From Phaffia rhodozyma (lineage: Eukaryota > Basidiomycota > Tremellomycetes > Cystofilobasidiales > Mrakiaceae): 64,000 nucleotides of DNA. The stretch spans positions 1,302,001 through 1,366,000 of the forward strand of contig JACGZH010000006.1 of the NCBI GenBank assembly GCA_014706385.1, given 5' to 3'. The translations under genes and the position numbers were made by a program. The stretch's first letter is position 1. Every line of letters starts with the position of its first letter. Shown one piece after another: positions 34,327 to 44,340 of this stretch. A model generated the notes under the pieces. That model made no database searches and was not told where the DNA came from. It saw only the letters and a list, made by a program, of their open reading frames with translations.

Positions 34327-35916
34327 CTAGCAGCACGCTCCTCCAGCCTGCTGAACGGATTGACCCTGAGCGACCTTCAAGTTGGCCTTGCCTCCAGCAC
34401 CTGTAGGCATCGAGGTGGATCCCATGCTATGGTTTCCCAACAATACAAGATAAATCTTCAGAGTCAGCACCGGCTTCTTCCATCCGCACGTGCGAAAGAG
34501 ACGAAAGAGGGTGAAAAAGAGAAACGCCAGAAGGAAAACGAACCGGTCCTTGATCTGCTTGGCCATCGTCAAGAAAGCCTGTTCGACGTTCGTGGCCTCC
34601 TTTGCTGAGGTCTCGAGGAAAGGAATAGAAAGCGAGTCGGCAAATTCCTGAGAATAGAGAGAAGAGAGAAGGAATATAATCGTATCAGTTCTCTGACTGC
34701 TCTACCACTTGAACAGTACTTGCGTTTGCAAAGAAACCAGATTCAATCAGAAAGAGATGACAACGAACCTTGGCCGCTCCGTACTCGACTGCCTTCTTTG
34801 AAACCAAATCGTTCTTGTTTCCGACAAGAAGCTTGTTGACACCCTCAATGGCGTATCGGTCAATTTCCTGGAGCCACTGCTTAACGTTGGTGAAGGTCTC
34901 TGCAAAAGACCAATAGGTTGGCAGTGAGCGATAGGGCACATGTGCAGTGTAACACAGCAACCAAAAGTCAGCAACGTGAACACTCAAAAGGATCAATCTG
35001 AGACAGACAAACCGTTGTCGGTGACATCGTAAACGACAATAATTCCGTGGGCTCCTCGGTAGTACGACGAAGTGATAGTTCGGAATCGCTCTTGTCCTAC
35101 ACCCCTCAACAACACACATAAACACACATAAACACACATGAAGCCAGACCGATCACCACCACCCCACACACACATGATTCGGTAAGGATGTACCATTTGT
35201 AATGAAAAAAAAGACGTCAGGTCTGTGTTGAAACGCATGATGTGGTAGAGAAGAAAATGACACGAACCGGCAGTATCCCACTGTCATCAGGAGGATTTGG
35301 ATAAACAGAGCCAAACGTCAACACACCAATCTCACTTCAATGATCGATACGAATGTCGTTCTATATGCCTCCTTCAACCCATTCATACCACATCTCCTTC
35401 CTTCCTACATCAACAAATCAAAGCATAAAAATAAAAACTTACAATCTGAAGCTTCACCGTCTTTCCCTCAAGCTCGATCGTTCTGATCTTGAAGTCAACC
35501 TGTTCGTCGGTCAAGACAAGCGGAGAGAACAGAGAGGTACGCAGACATGTCAGTTTATCCGATCGTAGTTCATTTCTAGAACCTATCTGAGGATGATGGA
35601 GTTGTTTGACATGCGCTGATAAAAGGGCGACCCGAACATAGCCTTGTTTCTCCAAATATTCCTTTGTCCGACCATGTCATCACTCAACAACTGACTCTAC
35701 CCTTTCCTCTATCCAGGTCCGGCAGCCCATTTCGTCGCACACTAGAGTAGCCGAAAGGAATTGAAGATAGCAGGAATGGACACTCACTCCGATGGTAGAG
35801 ATATAACTCTCTGTGTAGGTGTCATCGGCAAATCGTAGCAATAGACAAGACTTTCCGACACCCGAGTCTCCAATAAGAAGGAGTTTGAACAAGTAATCGT
35901 ATTCGGGAGTAGACAT
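34327..35916 (-). CDS. YPT1: Rab GTPase Ypt1/Rab1
   Basis: Seven exons: 35916-35788, 35499-35443, 35280-35268 (13 nt), 35096-35013, 34899-34769, 34647-34544 and 34426-34327; 205 residues, the expected length. All GTPase boxes are intact: Gly-Asp-Ser-Gly-Val-Gly-Lys-Ser (16-23), the effector region Tyr-Ile-Ser-Thr-Ile-Gly-Val-Asp-Phe, Trp-Asp-Thr-Ala-Gly-Gln-Glu, Gly-Asn-Lys-Asn-Asp and Glu-Thr-Ser-Ala-Lys, with a C-terminal Cys-Cys for double geranylgeranylation. Rab1/Ypt1 controls ER-to-Golgi traffic and autophagy. The Trp-Asp-Thr-Ala-Gly box is encoded by the 13-nt exon. Introns are unusually long for this locus (the third is about 170 nt and holds AACACACAT repeats at about 35108-35139). 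Confidence 0.96.
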
Positions 35917-36955
35917 TGTCTTGTTTTTGGTTCGGTCAACGTTTCGTTGTCAAATAGAAAAGGAAAGCAGATATGAATGACGGTCGAAGGAGAGGATGAC
36001 AAAGGAGAACGTGTAGATGGACCGGTCGGACGAGTCCAGCACGAGAAGGAAAAAAAAGAACGCCGAAGGGAAGGCCAGAACAGGAGACCGAGTAGATATC
36101 ACGGGAACAGATAGCCGAACCACAACAAGGACAGTGGAAAGGATGGGTCACGATGGCGAGATCAGAAGTGGAAGATCGAAACGAGCCGGAGGAGGAAAGG
36201 AACAAGAAGGAAAAAGAAAGGGCAAGGAAAACATAACAAACGGGCCAGATCAGCATACGTTCTCTTTGGAGGCGACACCCTTTCTTCCTACTGTCACATC
36301 TGTTTCTTGTCTCTCTATGAGGCTAACAGCTTCATCTCAGGTGGAAGCAGAGCAACCTTTCTCTATTATCTCGACATGGAAGAAGGGTGATGATGGAAAG
36401 AAGAGGAGAGACGGAGAGCAAGAGACACTCATCGCCACTGGCTCTTATCTCTCCTTGATGTGTTTCTGAAACTTTGTTTGGTAGCCGGTGTTGGATCAAG
36501 AGAAGAAGAACAGCAGCAATCTGTCTGTTCTCGCACATACAAAGAAACTAATGACTCACGTTGGTTAAGTGTATCGAAAGAAGAGACGGTCAAGATAGAT
36601 GGTTGATGGCTAGGAAGGGATGGTGGTTGAGGGGGAGGTAACACTGACGGTTCTCGCGTGAAACCAATCGGCCCAGGTGACGACTACCCGACGGCCGTGC
36701 CGCTGAACGTCCTCTTTTGCCTTCAAGTGTACTCCTCTTGCTCTTCCTCTCTCCAAAGCTTGTGTACAGTCTTTAAATGTATCTCATTTGACTCTTGCGA
36801 TACGTCAGAGAGAAGGATAGAAAGAAACAAATAAGGGATGAACGGCAAAAATATCAAATTCATGTATGTGTGTCAAATCGACGACCCAACTCTGTCCCAT
36901 CCACTCCTCATTCTGATCGCTCCCTAAAAAGAATATATGTTTCGAGTCGGCTACT
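35917..36955. other. YPT1 upstream region
   Basis: About 1 kb upstream of YPT1 and downstream of QCR10, both on the minus strand. It is purine-rich on the + strand (pyrimidine-rich on the coding strand), consistent with a promoter and possibly a noncoding 5' exon. Open frames on either strand are low-complexity and I do not support a gene. Confidence 0.5.
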
Positions 36956-37751
36956 TTAGAAAGGCTTGTCCGAAGCGGGAGTGTTGTCAGTGTAGTACTC
37001 GGTGAGCTGTAAAAGTGCCAAGGGAAAGATAATAAGAGCAAACAATAAAGACGACAGAGTAACGTTAATGCATGTGGTAAACCTGAGCAAGAAACAGATA
37101 AACACATAGAGGCATTCCAGAGAATATAGTGACGTACGACAGGAACCTTGACAAGGACATCCTGCTACATAACCCGGAAGTGTTTGTATCGAGGTAGTCC
37201 CCAGCAGATCGAAGAAGATCGTTACCGGACCAAGGTGGAAAAAGTGAATCTCACATCAGTCTCTGCAATGCTCATCGAGGAAGGAGTGCAGAAAAAGCCG
37301 CAAGGATTTCTCTTCCTCTTCATAAACTCCAGCCGACACAGCCGATCAAACAAGAACAAACCTGGAAGATAGGAGTCGACGAGAGAAGCAAGGTGATGAG
37401 ACCACCGGCTCCGACACCCCAAACACCCAAAGAGGGAACGAATCGCATGATCTTCCTATAAACCGGATCGAACGCCATGTTAGAATGCCAACAAGAATTT
37501 AGATGCAAACAAAAGAGCTGATCAAAGACGAATACGTACTCGGCACTGTGTGAAGCGAGATCCCGATCGAGATTGTCAAAAAGAGAACGGTTAGCCTAAG
37601 ATTCTTCTTTTTTTCTTTACCCACTCTTTGAACGGTCCCGTTCGAACGTGAAAAAAAAGAAGAAAAATCAATAAAGGCGAAAAGAAGAGAAACAAGAAAC
37701 GCACGTGAAGTAGGCCACTCGGGGCTGAGGAGTGAAGATGTTCTTGGCCAT
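36956..37751 (-). CDS. QCR10: Ubiquinol-cytochrome c reductase subunit 10
   Basis: Exons 37595-37540, 37452-37362, 37161-37138 (24 nt) and 37006-36956 are phase-consistent. They encode a charged N-terminal segment, one membrane helix (Ser-Leu-Gly-Val-Trp-Gly-Val-Gly-Ala-Gly-Gly-Leu), then Asp-Val-Leu-Val-Lys-Val-Pro-Val-Leu and a Tyr-Tyr ... Asp-Lys-Pro-Phe end, which matches the small single-span complex III subunit Qcr10 of the inner mitochondrial membrane. Exon 1 starts at 37751 (Met-Ala-Lys-Asn-Ile-Phe-Thr-Pro); its donor is unresolved. The strong GTGCGT site after 37705 gives the wrong phase, while a weaker GTTTCT after 37701 keeps frame and yields 90 residues. Confidence 0.72.
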
Positions 37752-38087
37752 TTTGATAGAGTCTCGACGAAGGATGAGGATGGAGAAGGAAAAGAAAAGT
37801 AGAAGGAGAGGAAAAGAATGAAAGTCTTGGTTGGCTGTCGGTCAAGAAATGAACGCGGATCTTCCCATTGGCCTTTTCTTCCCTTTTTCCGAACAACCGC
37901 AGCGGACAAGAAATAAGCCAGACATAGCAACCACAACCATCCATCCGTCCGTCCGTTCGTTCATCCAGACTAACCAGAGACTGCTACTGACAGATGAGAT
38001 GTGTGTAGTGCTGACGTTGGATAACTAATAATTGGCGCATGACCATGAATACTTCCATTCAGCGCATTGAGCTTTTCCTTATTGATT
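37752..38087. promoter_or_regulatory. Divergent promoter, QCR10 / DUS
   Basis: 336 bp between two start codons. It includes a CCATCCGTCC-type repeat near 37938-37962 and no clear TATA box. Both genes presumably share it. Confidence 0.45.
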
Positions 38088-39841
38088 ATGGGTTCGGCCA
38101 ACCCGTCTCTTCCGGTAGACTGTCTTAAATATGTTCAGGCGCCTATGGTATGCTTCTTTTTGCTCGTGTGCTTGCTTGGTGTAGGTCTATCGGTAAAACT
38201 TAAGATAAGGCGCCTTGGGTTTGGATCAATCTTCAGGTAGGCATATCGGATCTTCCGTTCCGTCTTTTGGTCGCTCATTGGGGTTGCACATTGACCTGCA
38301 AGTACACATGCTCTTTCCTTTCCACATGAACACTGTGGACTGATCTTTCTGATCATTTTTATAAACTCGGACTCGTGCACATTCTTTATCTCATCATTAT
38401 AAAGACACTCAAATGCTCGTCGCTCCTCATCTGCTCACGTCTCTTGAATTCCAACAACAAACCCTTCTCGACCTCGAATTCGGCCGCGCCATTAGGCATA
38501 ATCTTGGTTCGAACGGAGGGTCGAGTAGAGATCCATTGGTCGTTGCTCAGCTAGCAGGGAATCAAACAGAGGAACTTATGCAAGCAGGAAAAGTGGTGAT
38601 GAGTCTAGTTGATGGGATTGGTTAGTTTTTCTCTTTCGCAACATCAGAATCCTCCTTACTAGATCGTAAACTCGGGCTGAAATCCGATCTTGGGGGTTTC
38701 TCATAAAGAGCTCAATCTAGGCAAGTCCACTCACGTTGTCTCCTCAGCCCATCGGAGACACCTTCTCGGAAAACAAGTGCCTCTTCTCAACCCTTCTTGA
38801 CGTTCGGACGGATCCCAGGCTGCCCTCAACAACGTGCGCTCGAAGGTCACTACGGAGGCTACCTCGTCAACAAGACTGACCTACCTCTTGTCACCGAGCT
38901 AGGTCAGTCCCCTTACTTTTTCAGATCTATGCTGTCTCTGGGAGAGAAAGAAAGAGAGAGGACAGCATAGACTGTGCGCTGACCGAGCGCCTCTGTTGAC
39001 CAAATCAACCTACCCACCTAGTATCAAATTTGTCGACTCTTCCTATCCCTCTTCTCACGAAAACCCGGATACCTCCATCCCCATTAACACCTGCTGCCTA
39101 TGCTCTCCACCTTGCTCAAGCAGGCTCCTCAACCATCACACTTCATGCTCGCCCCGTAGGATCATCGACTAAACGAAGAGATCTCAAACATTTGAGGACG
39201 GGTGCCGTAGGCGAGGTGAAAAGAACGTTGGTCGAAGCTGGATTCGGAGGAGTAGGAGTCGTAGGAAACGGAGGGGTCAGAACGTGGAATGATGTAGGGG
39301 AACTAACGAGGAGGGAAGGAGTTGATGGGTGGATGGTAGGCGAAGAACTAAGTGCTGATTTCAGGTAGACCCTCTCGTCTCGGAACGATCTCGACTTTCA
39401 TCCGTCCCACCTTACTTGTCATCGCTGACGGACCATGGTTGATCTGATCGATAAAAACAGGTTCTTCACTCCAAACAAACCTCCATGTAACCCTCTAGAG
39501 TTGACGACCCAATACCTAGACATCGTCGATCTTTACTCGACTGCCGTACCCTTGTTCAGCGTAAAGCGGCACGTCAAGGATTTCACGCGTACGAATCTAC
39601 AGGCGTAGGTCTTTTCTCTTTTTCTTCTTTGCCTTAAAAAAAGAAATAATGAGACGGAGACTATGAATGCTGACCTTGCCCATACTATTTTGTGGTGTCC
39701 GTATGCAACAGATCCCGCTCTAGATTTTATCTTCCCTTTCTGAAAGACATTGAGCAAGCTCCCGACTTGGAGTCTATTCGAAAGATATGCGAGAACGTTG
39801 AGTTGGTTGATGCTTGGGCTGTACGATCTGCCGATGGATGA
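38088..39841 (+). CDS. tRNA-dihydrouridine synthase (DUS1/DUS4 class)
   Basis: Eight exons: 38088-38147, 38237-38297, 38405-38620, 38709-38720 (12 nt), 38819-38902, 39022-39364, 39461-39604 and 39712-39841; 349 residues. Dus enzymes are FMN proteins that reduce specific uridines in tRNA with NADPH. Seen in order: Gln-Ala-Pro-Met-Val-Gly-Ile-Ser-Asp-Leu-Pro-Phe-Arg, Tyr-Thr-Gln-Met, Ala-Gln-Leu-Ala-Gly-Asn, Glu-Leu-Asn-Leu-Gly-Cys-Pro-Gln (catalytic cysteine), His-Tyr-Gly-Gly-Tyr-Leu, Thr-Lys-Thr-Arg, Thr-Leu-His-Ala-Arg, Gly-Asn-Gly-Gly-Val. The ATG at 38413 is internal; the conserved N-terminus needs two upstream exons. Introns 2 and 4 are GC-AG with donor GCAAGT. The Cys-Pro-Gln and His-Tyr-Gly context points to the Dus1 or Dus4 branch; which one is undecided. 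Confidence 0.92.
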
Positions 39842-40045
39842 GAATTCTCTGTCTCTCGTTCTTAGTTTCTTTCGTTCTCTTTCACTTTCTTCCATGAACG
39901 AACGGGATCGATGGCAAGGTGAGATAACAAACATATAGAAATCACAAATCTCAACCCAGAAACATATCAAACAAAATCTTCATATCCCCTGCTCGGTTGA
40001 AACTACACTTTACTCTTGAATTTACATTCTCTAGAACCGCCCGTC

Positions 40046-41932
40046 TTAAAGCTCATCGTGAACAGATCTATCCTCTCCGGTCGTCTTGTCCAAGACGACG
40101 TCCTCGGCCTCCTGGGCCAACGGCGTCTCGTTCTTGCTTCCTCCGACCTTGGCGGTCAAATCAGACTGAGAGTGCTCCTGGACAAACTCAATCAAGGACT
40201 CGAGCGATCGGTCACCCTGGTAGTCGACATACTCGGACGAGCCGGCAGGCTTGAACTTGAGAGTAGGGAATCCGGTAAGCTTGAAGGGCTCCGAGGGAGG
40301 CAAGTCGTTCTCGGTGGCATCGAACGCGGCGATCAACACGGTGGGGACCTCGGCGTACTTGTCAGCCAAGGTGTCCCAGATGGGCTTGAGCTTCTTGCAG
40401 TGTCCACACCAGGGGGCAAAGAGCTCGATAAAGACGTCCTTGTCGGCTCCCTTCTTCCAGACGACCTCCTCGTACTCATCAGACACAAGTTCGTAGACGT
40501 TTCCGACCTGCTCGGCAGGGATGGGCGCGCTCTTGACATCCGGCTTGATATCTCCACTCTGCTGTCGGGCAACAAAGTCTTCGACAACCTTGGCCTCGAG
40601 CTTCTCTCCGGAACTCAATTTGAGAGGGAACTTGGTTTGACCCTGGAGGTCCTGAATGACAAATCCGGGAATGTTGTCAACATCAAGGTTGAGGGACTTT
40701 GCGTGATCGATGAACTTGACGGCGTCGATGGTGACGAATGAGAGCTTTCCCTTGTACTCCTTGGCCACAGGCTCGAGGGTCTTGACAAGCGCAGCGTTCT
40801 CCTTGGCGGCCTCGGGATTAACGAATACATACGCGATGGGCAAACCGGCCTCGGCGTAGGAGGCAAAGTTCTCCGGAGCAATTTCGCCCAAGAGAGGAAC
40901 AGAGTTGGACTTGACCCACGCTCCAAGAGATTCAACGCGGAGGGACTCGAACTCGGCCGAGGAGAGGACGAGCTTGGGCTCGTCGAACGTCTTGTAGAGG
41001 ATGATGGAAGGCTCAGAGAGCGAGGCGAGGGAAAGGTCGGACGAGTGACCGAAGAGGAAAGCGTCTCGGTTGGCGTTGGCGAAGGAGGCAAACTCTTTGG
41101 GAGCCGCATCAGATCCGTAAGAGATAACGACGATCTTGTCGGAACCCTTGAACTCGTCGTGGTTGCTAGCAGTGACCTCAGTGATGGCCGGGAGAGATTG
41201 CTTGATCATATAAGACACGATACCATCGGCCTTTCGGGGTCCGGTGTAGTCGCTCTCCTGTCCGTTGTTGAAGACCTTCAAGGTAGGGTATCCCTGGATA
41301 CCGAACTCCTGGCAGAGGTCAGCCTCGACGGTGCAGTCAATCTTGGCAAGCTTGATGTTTTTCGACTTGAGCTCGGTCGCGGCCTCCTCGTAGTGGGGGG
41401 CGAGACTGATGGAGCGTGAACGAGTGAGAAGAGAAGGTGGGTGCTGATGATAGTCAGCGACGAGACAACAGTGCGAGCAAGGAGAGACGGGTGATCTAGA
41501 TTGGTCTTACGCTTTGCAGTGTCCACTGTGAGACGCGATTAAACGAGCACAGACAGAAACCGAGATACAGAAAGAGAGAGAGAGAGAGAAAGAGAGAGGA
41601 ACAAATAGAGTTTAATGATCATCTCAGCCGCTGACAGAAAGAAGACGGCTAGAGACCTACCACCAGGGAGCGAAGAACTCAGCGAGAGCCCTGTACGAAA
41701 AAGAACAGCAAAAGAGCCAGTATGTCAGACGGATGAGCCAGGCCATGAACCAAGTATGCTTCTGATGCTAGGTACAGAGAGCTACGAAAACAAACAAGAG
41801 CACTCACAAGCCTTCAAAGTCAGTGATCTCGGTATCGAACGTAGCAGCGGTGAGATCAAGAACGTCGGAAGCAGCCGAAGCAGTAGCAGCTGCGGCAAGA
41901 GCTAAGAGCCCCAAAGAGGAAGAAAGCTTCAT
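40046..41932 (-). CDS. PDI1: Protein disulfide isomerase
   Basis: Four exons: 41932-41808, 41690-41661 (30 nt), 41525-41511 (15 nt) and 41405-40046; 509 residues, the classic PDI size. It has a signal peptide (about 1-20), a first thioredoxin domain with Pro-Trp-Cys-Gly-His-Cys near residue 51, two non-catalytic b domains, a second Ala-Pro-Trp-Cys-Gly-His-Cys-Lys-Lys-Leu near residue 388, and a C-terminal His-Asp-Glu-Leu ER-retention signal. It forms and isomerises disulfides in the ER lumen and is essential in yeast. The 15-nt exon carries Gly-His-Cys-Lys and the third base of the first active-site cysteine codon. The start lies about 465 bp from the divergent COX gene. Confidence 0.96.
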
Positions 41933-42397
41933 GATGAAGGCGAGAGAAAAGAAAAGAAAGAAAGGAAGGAAAGAGTGATGGTTGATGGAAGAGGAGAAGA
42001 AAAAAAGAGCAGATTGTTTATAAGCCGGGCAGGATGGGAAAGGTGTGATGGTCCGGGAGCGAGGCGGTCTGTGCGCTGGCAATAGGGGTGTTGGTGGAGG
42101 GTCACGAGATTTGCACAGGTAGTGAACCGGTGCAAACCTATGTGAACCTGATTTAACCAGAGTAAACCAACATGAACCAGCATGAACCAGGGTGAACCGG
42201 AACCAACCAGTTACTTCCGCAGCCAACCGCCAGCAACCTCCATGAACCGTCTCGAACCGGCTGTAGCAGCCACTGTAACCAGAACATCTTCCCTCCTAGT
42301 CTCATCTCTGGTCTTCATTCTCTCCCTCTCGTCTCTGTTTGCCCGACCTACAAGTCTTGATCCGTTCTATCCATCATACCCAAAGAAACACCCAGCC
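41933..42397. promoter_or_regulatory. Divergent promoter, PDI1 / COX subunit IV
   Basis: 465 bp between two start codons. The right half is dominated by a 10-bp-period AACC array (listed separately). On the left, a pyrimidine-rich stretch on the minus strand would be the PDI1 leader. Confidence 0.55.
42121..42260. repeat. 10-bp-period AACC array (14 decamers)
   Basis: From 42121 to 42260 the sequence reads as fourteen consecutive decamers. Thirteen of them have AACC at positions 5-8, the exception being 42211-42220. TGAACC occurs exactly at 42123, 42143, 42173, 42183, 42193 and 42243, always on the same 10-bp register. Flanking bases vary, so this is a diverged minisatellite or a selected array of binding sites. 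Ten base pairs is close to one helical turn. Confidence 0.85.
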
Positions 42398-43891
42398 ATG
42401 TTTAGATCATCCAGCTCACTGGCAAGAGCTATCAGACCCAGGATCAGCTTGATCCGAGCAGCTTCCTCTGCCGCAGCTCAGCCAGCTAGTTCTTCTCCGG
42501 CCTCGTCCACGAAACCAACCGTGTTCGCCGAGCCAAACATCACTACCGATCCATCCTTGCTTCCCAAGGCCGGCCAAAAACACTTTTCTCCTTATGATGC
42601 CCTGTCTGCGGTCAATCAGGCGGCTACACCTGTTCCTCTCTGGAACGTGGATATCACTGAGAGTTCCCATTTTGTAGATGGAAAGGTTCCTGATCTCTGG
42701 AGTATCGAGTATCTCTGGGATAAAATCGACCAGGACACTAAAGACAGGATTACCGCTCATCTGATGGAGAGGAGTCAGGGTGATTGGAAAGACTTGAGCA
42801 TGGTCGAGAAAAAGGCCTGTAAGTGTTATATCTCGCGATGTTTGCATCGTTTTGTGTGTGTTTTTGTCAGTGGTCACTCGCTCTGGAGATTCCGTTCTAC
42901 GGTAGACTCGGTCCAGTTTGGAGCGAGGCCAGCTTTGGGTATCCATATCGAGAGATGGACAGTTGTATCATTCTGTGACCTACAACCAAGATCCTCTTTC
43001 ATACTCTATCGGCGAGCTGCCTGTAAAATGTGATGTCGAAGCCCCATAAAGAGTTTCTCTCCGAACGGTCTTCGAGTCGACATGCTTTTCCATCTCCCAT
43101 CGATCAACCAACAGCCTTGCTTTTCTGGCCTATCAACCATCACTTATTTCTCAGCCACGTTCAACCAGAACCCAAGCTGATACACACATCCCTTTCGATT
43201 CTTTCCTTCTCCTATCTCACAGTATGGTATATCAACTACGGACCGTGGGGTAAGCGTGCTCCCCAACTTGCCCACGGCGAGGGTTGGGATATCATCCTCT
43301 ACATCTCGGGCGGGTTTATCACCGCGATCGGCCTTTGGGTCGGATTGCGAATGATCGGTCAGTCCGATTTTTACTCTTCTACTCTTCGATTCCTAACAAC
43401 AATAGAAAACAATAGAAAATCGACTGAAGCTTATTGTGTGCTCTCTCTGCTTTGGTCGCGTGGAACTCGACAACATGGGCTCTGCTGCGATACGTTGTCT
43501 GAATCTGGTCGTTGCTTCATGGCTATCCGGTATGCGATCATACAGCACCTCCTCCTCCCAAGACTATGGATATCGAGTGGCAGAGAAAGTCCAACGAATA
43601 CTTGAGTGCGTTCCTTGTTTGCTTCCTCCTTTGTCGGACAGACGGTACCAACCTATCTGCTTCCTTGATTGACTCTCATCCATCTCGCTTTCCACCCAGG
43701 GTCCCTCAACGCCAACCCCATCTCGGGTATCTCTTCCGAAAACTACGGCAAGACTGGTTCGTTCTTTGTTTCTACTCTTTTCCAAGCCTGATAGACCGTT
43801 TCGCATGTTCATCTCTTGCGCTCTCCTTCACTTTTGAACAACAGGTCTCATTCAGTCCACCACTTTCCTCGGTGCCCCCAAGGTTTACTAG
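42398..43891 (+). CDS. COX5: Cytochrome c oxidase subunit IV (fungal Cox5)
   Basis: Five exons: 42398-42818, 43223-43357, 43546-43605, 43700-43756 and 43845-43891; 239 residues. The N-terminus (Met-Phe-Arg-Ser-Ser-Ser-Ser-Leu-Ala-Arg) is a typical mitochondrial presequence. Then come Trp-Lys-Asp-Leu-Ser-Met-Val-Glu-Lys-Lys-Ala, Tyr-Gly-Pro-Trp-Gly-Lys-Arg, one membrane span (Ile-Leu-Tyr-Ile-Ser-Gly-Gly-Phe-Ile) and the Pro-Lys-Thr-Met-Asp-Ile-Glu-Trp motif. These are hallmarks of COX subunit IV, a nuclear-encoded inner-membrane subunit of complex IV. The first intron is about 400 nt, the longest in this gene. Downstream on the same strand is the TspO gene. Confidence 0.93.
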
Positions 43892-44340
43892 ACGCTTTCG
43901 TCCGATCTTCTATCCAGCTCTGTTGTAGTTTCCTTCTTCTCTCCTCTTGTGTTCTTCTTCCTCACCTCTACTTGTTGTCTAGGTATTCTATTTTGTATCG
44001 TTCCCCATTGAACTCTTGCCCTCTTGTTGAATTCTACGTTGTTCTATTTAACTCTGTGCAAAATACGTGTGCTCTAAAGATGAGTTTGAGATGTCGAAAA
44101 CAATGTGCAGCCAACGTGGAAACTTACCATGCTGAACACTTCTCTCCTCCTCTCTGAGCATTGCAATACCAAGATATCCAGAAAGGAAGGTCTATCGGAA
44201 AGAAGCATACTAAGCGTGACGAGCGGCCGGATGATCACAAAACTCCGTCCGCGTCATAGCCGGCTTCCTGATCTTTCCCCCCTACTTAAAGACGCATCAC
44301 GCCTAGCCAGAACCATCACTTTTCTTCAACATCAACAAAC
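43892..44340. other. Intergenic COX5 / TspO
   Basis: About 450 bp in tandem orientation: COX5 3' UTR and TspO promoter, the latter with a C-run and the CATCAACAAACATG start context. No gene recognised. Confidence 0.5.

Noticed and set aside
36017..36469. 150-residue Lys/Glu-rich open frame upstream of YPT1
   Set aside because: Low complexity, lies in a purine-rich promoter region, no motif and no good start context.
38413..38620. ATG at 38413 as the start of the DUS gene
   Set aside because: It would remove the conserved FMN-binding N-terminus; two upstream exons restore it in frame, so this Met is internal.
41804..42226. Open frame on the minus strand extending PDI1 upstream across the AACC array
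   Set aside because: It lies upstream of the PDI signal peptide and is an artefact of the 10-bp repeat; the ATG at 41932 starts directly with a good signal peptide.
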